DNA of 64,000 bases from Fibrivirga algicola (lineage in GTDB: Bacteria > Bacteroidota > Bacteroidia > Cytophagales > Spirosomataceae), in the NCBI RefSeq assembly GCF_011742925.1, contig NZ_WAEL01000005.1:453934-517933 (forward strand), in the 5' to 3' direction. Position numbers and translations under genes: made by a program. A model generated the notes under the pieces. It did not search any database, had not been told where the DNA came from, and worked only from the letters and a program-made list of their open reading frames with translations. Positions 26,401-34,475 of this stretch are shown here, piece by piece; position 1 is the stretch's first letter, and every line of letters starts with the position of its first letter.

Positions 26401-27399
26401 TGACTTAACGTCGGCCGGGCTGGGTTTGCGGGCTGGCGAGTCGATAAAAACGCCGTACAGTTTCCGATCGAGCATATTGACAACATACAGGGTTTTGCTA
26501 TCGTCGGAAAGGTCAATGCCACCCAGACCGCTTTTACCCAGCACACTCATGGGACCGGGGTCAGCGCTGGGCTGCGTTTTGTCGGGGTTCAGACCCGAAT
26601 GTGGATCGGCACCGGTTGAAATACCGAGGTCAGCCTGAAAATCAACGAATGGGGTCGATGTTGCCGTGGTCAGATCAGTTACATAGATGCCACCTGTTCC
26701 CAGAGGGCCCAGCCCGGAATGCCGTTTAATGGTGGCACTACTCAATACTTTTCGTTCAGCTCGCAGGTAGGCAATACCCCAAACGGCTCCTAGTTCACCG
26801 GCTGAAGCCAGATGCACCGGCGGAAAATTGGTGCCCGACGCTAGTCCGGAAGCATCAACGGAAAACGAAACCAGCACATCGGCATTGGCCGCCTGGTTCT
26901 CTGGGCTAACGGGCCCATTGGCGTTGACGGTTGTGAGCGGGTTGCCATTGACAAAGCAAGGCAAGATGATGCTGACTTCTCCGTTTTGACAATAGTCGGT
27001 TGGGTAGTTGATGCCGCAATTGACTTCCGTGGCGGGGGCCGTGACAAAGCGCAGGTTTGTCTGGCTGTTCAAGCCAACGGGGCCGAAGAAGAAACCGTCC
27101 TCTATCGAAGCAAATTCTATTCGTACTTTCGCCTGTGGCGGAATTTGTTCGGCGGTGAACATATAACCGCCATTGGCATTCGTGGTGACGCTAATTGGCG
27201 ATAAACTGAAATTGACGTAGGCGTTTACTGTTACATTGGGAACACCCGGCTCAACTGGTAGGTTGATGGTATGTGAACCGCTCGCATCGATGTCTCGGTA
27301 GACAGTTCCGCTGATCTGAGCGTGAGCCGCTGAGGCATACAGTATGAGCACCGCTGCCGTCAGCAGACGGAGCGTAAAGAGTGGATAGATGTGTTTCAT
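23479..27399 (-). CDS. Large surface protein with SdrD_B-like and Ig-like repeats
   Basis: At 1306 residues this is the longest protein here. A signal peptide (MKHIYPLFTLRLLTAAVLILYASAAHAQ, given as halves MKHIYPLFTLRLL and ILYASAAHAQ) is followed by a carboxypeptidase-regulatory/SdrD_B-like start (ISGTVYRDIDASGSHTI). Residues about 190-640 resemble beta-propeller or lectin-like repeats. An SdrD_B domain lies at about 664-800 (IEIGNRVWFDDNRNGVQD, a Ca2+-binding DxNxxG loop). Three Ig-like/PKD-like repeats follow at about 960-1200 (ending TPGVYTLTGSL, DLAGTYTASITL and DEGQYTVTVTDL). It is probably an adhesin or cell-surface protein. The end, TVSKPVCPPIGVTRLR, has no recognisable T9SS sorting domain, so the route of export is open. 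Confidence 0.85.
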   Translation of the reverse strand: MKHIYPLFTLRLLTAAVLILYASAAHAQISGTVYRDIDASGSHTINLPVEPGVPNVTVNAYVNFSLSPISVTTNANGGYMFTAEQIPPQAKVRIEFASIEDGFFFGPVGLNSQTNLRFVTAPATEVNCGINYPTDYCQNGEVSIILPCFVNGNPLTTVNANGPVSPENQAANADVLVSFSVDASGLASGTNFPPVHLASAGELGAVWGIAYLRAERKVLSSATIKRHSGLGPLGTGGIYVTDLTTATSTPFVDFQADLGISTGADPHSGLNPDKTQPSADPGPMSVLGKSGLGGIDLSDDSKTLYVVNMLDRKLYGVFIDSPARKPSPADVKSWPIDQSGCPNGDFRPWAVYNYRKYVYVGGVCSGENRSSKIGQYNSATEALAATLPDTAGLKAIIMRLDPRQGDAATFQTVLSFPLTFQRGAADLTDNCAEFNYWLPWTNEFPLGCNSTGQFVMWPQPMVTDLAFDDNGDMVIGMLDRFGHLAGVQNHNPNGEGSYNGFTGGDILRASVLNPDRSAYKLESNGSVGGRTAGSNTIPGSGETMSPPYATTTGNFVVSGVGNNQGPGGGEFYFNDQWYFNVAGRVAHDETTNGSLMIRPGSNEVMTSVFDPITDVYQSGGVRIMSNLDGTVKRNYALYGFNTPGSFGKVSGLGDGKILCDLPPIEIGNRVWFDDNRNGVQDAYEPGVDGIALRLFDMSSGSAGIEVGSTTTANGGLYVFNNGNVPIGLQFNRNYQIRMDVGQLPALDLSATMPAGGSGRNGRRASTTRDYYLSPQAQGTAPGSVTRDSDASIIGSDAVISLTTGDFGQNNYNYDLAVYACPSITTELEALSVCADAATIPAIPVTGQNFALVDDLRFVYFTSPQSGTAMYEGGTVLATYTPGNPASDVTSLTGAAISTANATGAPIEYYVYGIVYPTPVNPDCRVSSLSKLTILPKPTISVTPTSATLTCSEPIATLAAQDPTPRTIYTWYSPSSSTGTENPTLTVSTPGVYTLTGSLDGCAGDVATATVIEDKGLGTVSVNNVTLTCSTTVATLTASVDGVPAAYPVFWTGPNDFTSTANPIAVDLAGTYTASITLPNGCTVASDPASGIVTQGDLTPPFLDAFGGIKFCPTCSVTLVAEASGVSFSWTGPNNFTSTEQYPVVQDEGQYTVTVTDLETGCTEFLDVVVERLTSDACPVLTTDTPSLTVCSGDQAPAVTVTSSSFGPAQQVQFVQFTSPQSGTAIYTGGTVLSTVTPDLNNRAVLLPAILSAQLASATTQPLYIYAIVTPAPATMENGSPECWPSALLTVTVSKPVCPPIGVTRLR

Positions 27400-27620
27400 T
27401 ATTAAGGCTGATTTTCACTTGAGTGCCGGAGCGATACGACACTTTTTTACTTAACAAGCACTTACAAGTAACCCACTGTATATTTAATTGGTAGATATTA
27501 GGGGGTTATACTCTATCTATAAGGTGCGTATGTTAGTAGGCCATGTGACAATTTCCTTGCCAACCGAAAAGCTGGTTGATTCATAAGTACACTATTATTT
27601 ATTATTGGTAACAAAAAATT

Positions 27621-30128
27621 GTGTCAAACACACTATTTCCGCAAACCATTGAAGAAGAGGTCACACTATTTGTTGACTTAATTTTGCCTATTCCTGTGCC
27701 CCGTCTATTTACTTATCGGGTGAAAAGAGAGATGGCGTCGCTTATCAAAATTGGGGCCAGAGTTATCGTTCCTTTCGGAAAAAGTAGAGTTATTACGGCG
27801 GTGGTTGCCGGCCTGCACAACCACCCGCCCCAAAACTATCAGGCCAGATACGTACTCGAACTCCTTGATGAATACCCACTTGTGACGGGTTACCAGCTTC
27901 AGTTGTTTACCTGGATGGCCGAGTATTATATGTGCTGCATTGGCGAGGTGATGAACGTAGCGCTCCCCTCGGGGCTTAAGATCACGAGCCGGTCAAAGGT
28001 GCAGTACAACCCCGACTTCGACCATCCCGACCTGCTTACTGAGCAGGAGGAGGTTTTACTCGAAGAATTGAAAAAGCACCCGTCGTTATCGTACGAAGAA
28101 CTGGGTCGGCAGGTAGGCGAGGCCAACGTACCCGCCCTTATAAAATCGTTGGTAGGCAAGCGGGCGGTGATCGTTTTTGATGAGGTGAAAGAAAAATACG
28201 TACCTAAAATGGTGCGTAAGGTGAAGCTTCACAAGAATTACGAACAGCCCGAGCAGTTATTGGCCTTATTACAGCGGCTCGATAAACTACCTAAGCAGCA
28301 AGAGGTTGTGATGCGGTACCTGCGCCACGTACCCATGCAACGGAATCCCGCCCTGAACGAAAATGGCCTTGATAAGAGCATCCTCAATCAGGACGACGAA
28401 CTCTCGCAGTCGTCGCTGGGTACGTTGCTGAAAAACGGTGTGTTTGAAGCTTTCGAACTGATTCAGCCCCGGTTTTCCGACGCCTTTGCGCCCCAGAAAG
28501 AGATTGTGCTAACTACCGCCCAGCGAGCCGCTTCCGACAGCATTATGGCGGAGTTTGCCCAGAAGAATATCGTGCTGTTTCATGGCATTACAGGCAGCGG
28601 TAAAACGGAGGTGTACATCGATCTTATCCAGAAAGTGCTGGCCAGCGGCTCGCAGGTGATGTACCTCCTGCCCGAGATTGCGCTGACTACCCAGATTGTG
28701 GTGCGCCTGCAAAAAGTGTTCGGCGACAAGATGGGTATTTACCACTCTAAATTCTCGGATAACGAACGGGTAGAAGTCTGGAAAGGCGTTGTTTCGGGTC
28801 AGTTTCAGTTTGTCATTGGCGTGCGGTCGGCGGTGTTTTTACCGTTCGACAACCTCGGCCTGATTATTGTCGACGAGGAGCACGAAACCTCTTACAAGCA
28901 GCACGACCCGGCTCCGCGTTACCATGCCCGCGATGTAGCCATGATGCTGGCCCACTGGCAACAGGCCAAAGTGTTGCTGGGGTCGGCCACGCCGTCGATC
29001 GAAACCTATTACCAGGCCAAGCAGGGACGCTACGGGTTGGTCGAACTGTTTCAACGGTACGGCGACGCCAACCTGCCGTTTATTTCGCTGATCAACACCA
29101 AGCAGGAGCGGAAGCAGAAAACGATGAAAAACGAATTTTCGTCGGCGCTGTTCAACGCCCTGGCCGATAACCTGGAGCGGGGTGAGCAGAGTATCCTGTT
29201 CCAGAATCGGCGCGGTTATTCGCCCTACCTGCAATGCGAAGACTGCGAATGGACCAGCCAGTGCCTCAACTGCGCCGTTAGCCTGACCTACCACCAGCGG
29301 GCCGCCGAACTGCGCTGCCATTATTGCGGCCATAAAGAGGATGTACCCAAGGTGTGCCCTACCTGCGGATCAACCAAGGTGAAAACGGTGGGGTACGGGA
29401 CCGAAAAACTGGAAGACCAGCTACAGATTCTGTTTCCCTCCGCCCGGATTCAGCGCATGGACCTCGACACTACCCGCGCCAAGAATGCGTACCAGCAGAT
29501 CATCAGTGAGTTTGAAGGTGGGAATGTCGATATTCTGGTAGGTACCCAGATGATTACCAAAGGGTTAGACTTCGATAACGTTAGCCTCGTCGGTATTTTC
29601 GACGCCGACCGAATCATCCGCTGGCCGGAGTTCAGGGCCACCGAGCGGGCGTTTCAGATGATGACTCAGGTGAGTGGCCGCGCCGGGCGACGGGCCGACC
29701 GGCAGGGGCGCGTGCTGATTCAAACCAGTGATCCGTCGCAGGTGGTGTTGCAGAAAATTATTGATAACGATTACCTCGGCCTTTATGACGAAGAGATCGT
29801 GGAGCGCCGTGACTTCAATTACCCGCCGTTTTCGCGCCTTATCAAGTTAACTGTTCGGCACACCGATCAGCGGGTGAGCAAAAAAGCGGCCGATGTATTG
29901 CGGGCCACTCTGGCGGCTCAACTCGGCGACGAGCGGGTACTTGGCCCCGAACAACCACTCGTTGAACGCATTCGGAACCAGTTTCTCTATGATATTCTGA
30001 TTAAGCTGGAACGCGAGAAAATCAACTTTAAAGCGGTAAAAGCATTTATTCAAAGCTGCATCACCGATATTCTCACCGACAAAGGCCTCCGCGCCGTCAG
30101 CGTGATTATCGATGTGGATTGTTTGTAG
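27621..30128 (+). CDS. priA: Primosomal protein N' (replication restart helicase)
   Basis: PriA is a superfamily 2 DNA helicase that reloads the replisome at stalled forks. The start is GTG at 27621 (MSNTLFPQTIEEEVTLFVDL), and the frame is 835 residues, a normal length. The 3'-DNA-binding domain and wing occupy about the first 200 residues. The helicase core has Walker A GITGSGKTEVY with Lys328 and box II VDEEHE with Asp418. The zinc module at about residues 539-585 has paired cysteines CEDC, CLNC, CHYC and CPTC. Motifs V and VI include GTQMITKGLDFDN and QVSGRAGR. No neighbouring replication gene is seen; it is divergent from the surface protein. Confidence 0.96.
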   Translation: MSNTLFPQTIEEEVTLFVDLILPIPVPRLFTYRVKREMASLIKIGARVIVPFGKSRVITAVVAGLHNHPPQNYQARYVLELLDEYPLVTGYQLQLFTWMAEYYMCCIGEVMNVALPSGLKITSRSKVQYNPDFDHPDLLTEQEEVLLEELKKHPSLSYEELGRQVGEANVPALIKSLVGKRAVIVFDEVKEKYVPKMVRKVKLHKNYEQPEQLLALLQRLDKLPKQQEVVMRYLRHVPMQRNPALNENGLDKSILNQDDELSQSSLGTLLKNGVFEAFELIQPRFSDAFAPQKEIVLTTAQRAASDSIMAEFAQKNIVLFHGITGSGKTEVYIDLIQKVLASGSQVMYLLPEIALTTQIVVRLQKVFGDKMGIYHSKFSDNERVEVWKGVVSGQFQFVIGVRSAVFLPFDNLGLIIVDEEHETSYKQHDPAPRYHARDVAMMLAHWQQAKVLLGSATPSIETYYQAKQGRYGLVELFQRYGDANLPFISLINTKQERKQKTMKNEFSSALFNALADNLERGEQSILFQNRRGYSPYLQCEDCEWTSQCLNCAVSLTYHQRAAELRCHYCGHKEDVPKVCPTCGSTKVKTVGYGTEKLEDQLQILFPSARIQRMDLDTTRAKNAYQQIISEFEGGNVDILVGTQMITKGLDFDNVSLVGIFDADRIIRWPEFRATERAFQMMTQVSGRAGRRADRQGRVLIQTSDPSQVVLQKIIDNDYLGLYDEEIVERRDFNYPPFSRLIKLTVRHTDQRVSKKAADVLRATLAAQLGDERVLGPEQPLVERIRNQFLYDILIKLEREKINFKAVKAFIQSCITDILTDKGLRAVSVIIDVDCL

Positions 30129-30167
30129 TGACGACCTTTATTTCAAGCCAATATAAATCAACGTGTT

Positions 30168-30770
30168 ATGTTTCGTTGTGTTGATCTTTTGAACGTAGTT
30201 GCCAGTATCGCCTTTCTGCTGGCATCGGCCAATAGCCAGGCGCAAAATGTCATTGAGTGGGATGAAGGTTACACGCTTCAGTTTACTGATTTTCAGTCGA
30301 AGTCTACCAAAATAGGTCAGGGTACTACCTACAGTTTGCATTCGACGGCGGCCATGGATTTTTCATTTTACATGAGCGCCTACGAGTTCATGTTTACCAA
30401 GAATTTCAACTCAAAAGTTAAGTGCACCTTCACGCGGGATGCCGCCTATATCATTGCTCCGGATAACTCAACGGCGGCCAGTTTGTTGACTTTCGCCCGC
30501 TACGAATTCGACCTGCAAGAGCTATACGCCCGGAAATTCAGGAAACGGATCTTCGAAGAGAAAGGCGCTTTTTCGAGCGTCAATTTTTTGCAGCCGATCT
30601 ATGATTCGTTGCAAAAAGAACTGGCCGAACGCCATGCCAATGCCGGTGCTCTATCAGATATCGGCATAAAAGAAACAGAGCTGCAACCCCTACACGCCGC
30701 CGTTAAACAGGAAATCAGCGAACTGGCCGAGTTTTGTAAAACCTGCAAACCCGCCAAAAAGAAAAAGTAA
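30168..30770 (+). CDS. Secreted protein of unknown function
   Basis: A 200-residue protein starting 39 bp after priA on the same strand. The first about 25 residues are a probable signal peptide (LLNVVASIAFLLASANSQAQ). The mature part starts VIEWDEGYTLQFTDFQSKS, which resembles the W-x-DF entry of DUF922-like proteins of Bacteroidota, but the catalytic HExxH of that family is not seen, so the match is weak. A basic C-terminal tail (CKTCKPAKKKK) and a paired Cys-x-x-Cys are notable. It may be cotranscribed with priA by chance of position. The function is unknown. Confidence 0.68.
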   Translation: MFRCVDLLNVVASIAFLLASANSQAQNVIEWDEGYTLQFTDFQSKSTKIGQGTTYSLHSTAAMDFSFYMSAYEFMFTKNFNSKVKCTFTRDAAYIIAPDNSTAASLLTFARYEFDLQELYARKFRKRIFEEKGAFSSVNFLQPIYDSLQKELAERHANAGALSDIGIKETELQPLHAAVKQEISELAEFCKTCKPAKKKK

Positions 30771-30842
30771 GACCACAAGTGCTTTACAGGTAATTTTTAA
30801 GGGCTTATCTCTATGAGAAAGCCTTACCCAACCAGGTTTCTT

Positions 30843-31796
30843 CTAACGTAAGAGCGCCTTGATTTGCGCGTCAAGCTCGGCGGCTTTGGCTTTTGCCTGA
30901 TCGAGGGGTAAGCCGACGTTCATGCCGGGACGTTTGTGGCCGGTGGCCGTGAGCCAGGCGTCTTTCATGATGGTCTGCCGATCGACAGTGAGCTTTACCA
31001 GTTGGGCGGCGTTAGGGATCGGTGCCATAGCAGTCTGTATATCCGGTGCGTCGGCAACCGCTGTTTCACCCAGACCAAGCAGCACACTTTTTGCCATCAG
31101 CCAGTGCCCCAACTCGCCGGGGTGAACGCCATCCTTGGCCAGCGCAAAGGTCGAGTCAGCCTTTCGCTGGTTGTCCAGAAATTGCTTCATGGGGTAGTGC
31201 ACATCGATCACCGCCCAGTTTTGGGCCGTTTTCTGATCGAGTAGCCAGTCGGAATAGCGGTCTAGTACAGCGGCATAGCCTGGTTTATGGCCCTTCATGT
31301 CGTCGAAAACGGGTGGGGTAAGGTGAATAACCTGCGCCCCTGCCTTGATGACCTCGCTATGTAACCAGTTGATTCCATCCTGAAATTGTTGAAACCGGCG
31401 CTCGTCGAAGGGTAGGTAGATGCCGTCGTTCATGCCGTAGCTGGCTATGACCAGATCGGGCTTCGTGAGTGTAAGTACGCGGGCCAGCCGTTCGTGCAAA
31501 TCAGGGCGGGGGAATCTCCCGTTGGCATGGCCCTCTTCCGACAGGCCCGAAACGGTTTCGCTGGGCAAGCCCGCGTTGATGAATTCGAGCCTCCGTTGCG
31601 GGTAGCGCGTGCTCACATAAGCGTCGACATAACTCACATACGTACCTGCGTAGGTAATGCTGTTGCCCAGAAAAAGCACCCGCCGCACCCCAGCCGGAAG
31701 CGGTCCTTGTGCATAACTGCCTGCAATCGTCAGGGTAACAAGGCAAACGAGCTGTAACCAGCGCACCGATATACGTATTTGGAGGATTGAATGCAT
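30843..31796 (-). CDS. Secreted SGNH/GDSL hydrolase
   Basis: A 317-residue hydrolase with an N-terminal signal peptide (RWLQLVCLVTLTIAGSYAQ). SGNH blocks are present: block I VLFLGNSITYAG (nucleophile Ser), block II AGLPSETVSG (Gly), block III ASYGMNDGIY (Asn) and block V KDGVHPGELGHWLM (Asp and His). The fold acts on esters such as acetylated or feruloylated sugars. It stands at the end of a minus-strand row with a glutaminase-like protein and a GH127 enzyme, so an esterase acting on decorated plant glycans is plausible. Confidence 0.88.
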   Translation of the reverse strand: MHSILQIRISVRWLQLVCLVTLTIAGSYAQGPLPAGVRRVLFLGNSITYAGTYVSYVDAYVSTRYPQRRLEFINAGLPSETVSGLSEEGHANGRFPRPDLHERLARVLTLTKPDLVIASYGMNDGIYLPFDERRFQQFQDGINWLHSEVIKAGAQVIHLTPPVFDDMKGHKPGYAAVLDRYSDWLLDQKTAQNWAVIDVHYPMKQFLDNQRKADSTFALAKDGVHPGELGHWLMAKSVLLGLGETAVADAPDIQTAMAPIPNAAQLVKLTVDRQTIMKDAWLTATGHKRPGMNVGLPLDQAKAKAAELDAQIKALLR

Positions 31797-31828
31797 CAGG
31801 CCGGTTAGTTGATTATCAGGGGTGGGGC

Positions 31829-31910
31829 AGGTTGCTTTTGGTGAAGTCTATTGCTTCGCATGCGAGCTTTTCGACTAGGCGTCAGCAACACATTACACCA
31901 AAAGCAGCCT
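31829..31910. repeat. Imperfect inverted repeat between the glutaminase-like and GDSL genes
   Basis: A 15-bp stem with one mismatch (AGGTTGCTTTTGGTG at 31829-31843 with 31896-31910) spans a 52-nt loop that contains its own self-complementary part around GCTTCGCATGCGAGC. It is downstream of the glutaminase-like gene on the minus strand and lacks a T tract. Confidence 0.6.
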
Positions 31911-31924
31911 ATCGCCAGCCTTAA

Positions 31925-34408
31925 TTAGTTACGCGGTAGTAGTTTGCCTTCGAGCATTTTCACATAGTAACCACCCACCACCGAGCGGGCCTGAAAACCA
32001 ACCTGCTTGCCGTCGGTGGTTTCGTGCCAGTCGGTGAGCGGCACACGGGACGGCGTTTCGTTGGCGAACTTCCAGACTGGCTTGATAAACGTCTGGAAAT
32101 CGGCGTTCGAGTCGGCCAGCGTAGCGGTCCACATAATCCAGTCCGATTTAGTGTAGGTACGTCGGCTGTCGAGGGGCAGGCCGTAGGGTTTCTGCTTGGT
32201 CAGGTAGTAGGTAATTTCGGTTTGCGCCACCGTTTTTGGGAACACGTTCATGCCCAGGAGCTTATCCCAAACCAGGTTGTACTTCTGGCTCCAGGTATCG
32301 TTGGCGTTCTCAAACGTCAGGTCATAGTGGCCGTTGTCGGCGGCAAGTTTCTGCCAGTTGGCCGCCATGTCCTGCGCAGTTTTCAGGTACGTGGCCGCTG
32401 TTGCCTGATCGCCCAGTTTAGCGGCCATTTGTCCGTAGGCAGCAATACCCAGAATGGCTTTCACCGATAGGTTGGCATTGCGGGCAATGTGGCCGGCAAA
32501 GTCGTCGGTGCAGAGCTGATTGGCGGGGTCGAACCCATCCTTGCGCAGGTATTCGACCCAGGTGGTCAGCGTTTTCCAGTGCTGTTTCGCGTAGTTGGCA
32601 TTGCCTTCGGCACCGGTAATGGCCCCGGCCAGCAACAGCATATTACCGCATTCTTCCACCGGCATATCTTCGCCATAGGTCTGCCCGTTAGCGAGTGGGT
32701 ACGTCCCTACATCATGGGCGGCAAAAGGCTTGGTCCATTTGCCGCTTTCTGAATACTGGAAGATCGGCTCCATCATGCCTTTCAGCAGGGTTGGGTTATA
32801 CAGCAGGAAAAGCGGTGCCGACGGGTACGTTACATCGACCGTACCGATGGAGCCGTTGGAGAAATTCTCTTTCGACAGGAAGAATACTTCACCCGCAGGG
32901 CCCGCCACAATTTTATGGGCCGCAATAGCCTGCCGGTAGGCCAGTGCGCATAGATCCGCGTATTCTTTGCCGCCTGCTTTCTGGGCGTCGGCGTATAGTT
33001 TAGCGTCGAATGCGGTGCTCTTTTGTTTCAGTCGGGTGTAATCTTTTTCGGCGGTTTGCAGCAGGTCGGGCATCGTCGTTTTTTCGTCGCGCCGCCACCA
33101 GGCCCGCAGGTTTTTGCCGAAATACTGCACCGCATACATGTCATCATAGGCCAGCATGAGGTGCCGCTCTACCGGCGACGTACCTACCGTACCCACCGGA
33201 AAACTAACGGCCAGACCGTAGTCGCGCGCGGGCGCCGTTGATGCCTTGCCCGCCGACAACGTTCCCTGACTCGTAAACTGGTTTTTCAGTTCGTCGAGCG
33301 GGCCGGGCGATACCTGGGCTTTAGTCTGCTGTGGAACGGCCAGATAGGCGTAGCCCCAGTCGATGCGCACGTTGTCACCTTTTCGGGCAAGTACGGCCTG
33401 CTGTTGCGTACCCAGGTTCACCCAACTCAGCCCCGCGGTGTTGCCCGTGCTGGCTACCACTTCCTGGTCGGGGGAGTTGGTTGCTAGTGTACCGGCCGCC
33501 CCAACATAGAGCTGTACGGCATGTGGCTTGCCATCGGCAGAACGGGCCGTGAAGGTCAGGTACGTGACCGGGCGGGCGGCTACCTCCAGTTCATCGAGTA
33601 AGAGAGGCGAGAGAAAGTTGACGTTCAGCACTACAGGGCCAGCCGTAAAGCTATACTCGGTCTGGGTAGCCGATACCTTCACCGCCGTTTGGGTGGCGGT
33701 GGTCATGGCCGTCGATACGATCGGGTTTACAATGCCCACGTCGATAAACGAACCGCCATAGGGACTGACGCAATGCACCGCCAGCACGTTTTTGCCCGGC
33801 CGCAACGCTTTTTGCCCAGCCGCCGACAAGGGCAGGTTGATGTATTCGCTGATGTACCCCGATTTCTTCAGAATCTCGACGCCATTCAGGTACACAGTCA
33901 CAGCATCGTCGTGGTTGATCGAGAGCAGCAGTTTCGCCGGGTCGGCTTTTCCGTCGTAATTGAATTCGCGGCGGTAGTAGATGCCATCCTTGTTGGTTCG
34001 GCTATTAACCCAGCGGGTTTTCGCCTCGGGCGTATCGCCGAAGGGGCCGGGGCCGGTTTGCCAGCCTTTGGCATCGTACTCCGGTTTCAGCCAGGTGGTA
34101 TCGGGCCTTGAAAACGTATAGGCTGCCGTAAAGGGCCGAGTTTCGCCGGTTGCCAGAATGGGCTGGTAGGCGGTGGGCACCGCCCCCAAAAACTGGTACG
34201 ACTTGCCATCGACCCGCACAATGCCTTCCAGCGACTGCGCCTTACCGGTCCAGTGGCGGGTGGGTGAGTCGGTGAGTTTGTCGGTGGTGCTCCACACGCT
34301 GAAATAAGGGTCGTGGGTAACGAGTGGATAGGCGGGTGGGCGCAGCGTTTGGGCCTGGCTCAGGCCTGTCAGGAACAGGGCGGAAAGAAGAAGTGAAGAA
34401 ACGCGCAT
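31925..34408 (-). CDS. Glutaminase A-like protein (DUF4964/DUF5127/DUF4965/DUF1793 type)
   Basis: An 827-residue secreted protein with signal peptide MRVSSLLLSALFLTGLSQAQ. The N-terminal region starts TLRPPAYPLVTHDPYFSVWS, the DUF4964 signature, followed by a galactose-binding-like jelly roll (about residues 90-230; YRREFNYDGKADP, AVTVYLNGVEI). The middle beta-domain and C-terminal (alpha/alpha)-barrel (YPSAPLFLLYNP, PVEECGNMLLLAGAI, NLVWDKLLGMNVFP) match the family named after fungal glutaminase A. In Bacteroidota such proteins are found with glycan-degrading enzymes, so the true substrate may be a glycan; this is open. It is part of a GDSL-glutaminase-GH127 row. Confidence 0.88.
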   Translation of the reverse strand: MRVSSLLLSALFLTGLSQAQTLRPPAYPLVTHDPYFSVWSTTDKLTDSPTRHWTGKAQSLEGIVRVDGKSYQFLGAVPTAYQPILATGETRPFTAAYTFSRPDTTWLKPEYDAKGWQTGPGPFGDTPEAKTRWVNSRTNKDGIYYRREFNYDGKADPAKLLLSINHDDAVTVYLNGVEILKKSGYISEYINLPLSAAGQKALRPGKNVLAVHCVSPYGGSFIDVGIVNPIVSTAMTTATQTAVKVSATQTEYSFTAGPVVLNVNFLSPLLLDELEVAARPVTYLTFTARSADGKPHAVQLYVGAAGTLATNSPDQEVVASTGNTAGLSWVNLGTQQQAVLARKGDNVRIDWGYAYLAVPQQTKAQVSPGPLDELKNQFTSQGTLSAGKASTAPARDYGLAVSFPVGTVGTSPVERHLMLAYDDMYAVQYFGKNLRAWWRRDEKTTMPDLLQTAEKDYTRLKQKSTAFDAKLYADAQKAGGKEYADLCALAYRQAIAAHKIVAGPAGEVFFLSKENFSNGSIGTVDVTYPSAPLFLLYNPTLLKGMMEPIFQYSESGKWTKPFAAHDVGTYPLANGQTYGEDMPVEECGNMLLLAGAITGAEGNANYAKQHWKTLTTWVEYLRKDGFDPANQLCTDDFAGHIARNANLSVKAILGIAAYGQMAAKLGDQATAATYLKTAQDMAANWQKLAADNGHYDLTFENANDTWSQKYNLVWDKLLGMNVFPKTVAQTEITYYLTKQKPYGLPLDSRRTYTKSDWIMWTATLADSNADFQTFIKPVWKFANETPSRVPLTDWHETTDGKQVGFQARSVVGGYYVKMLEGKLLPRN

Positions 34409-34475
34409 GCAAACGTGGATTAGAGAAATTAGACCTGTTGAGACGATAAATGCGGTTGGTTGGGGCGGCTACTCA

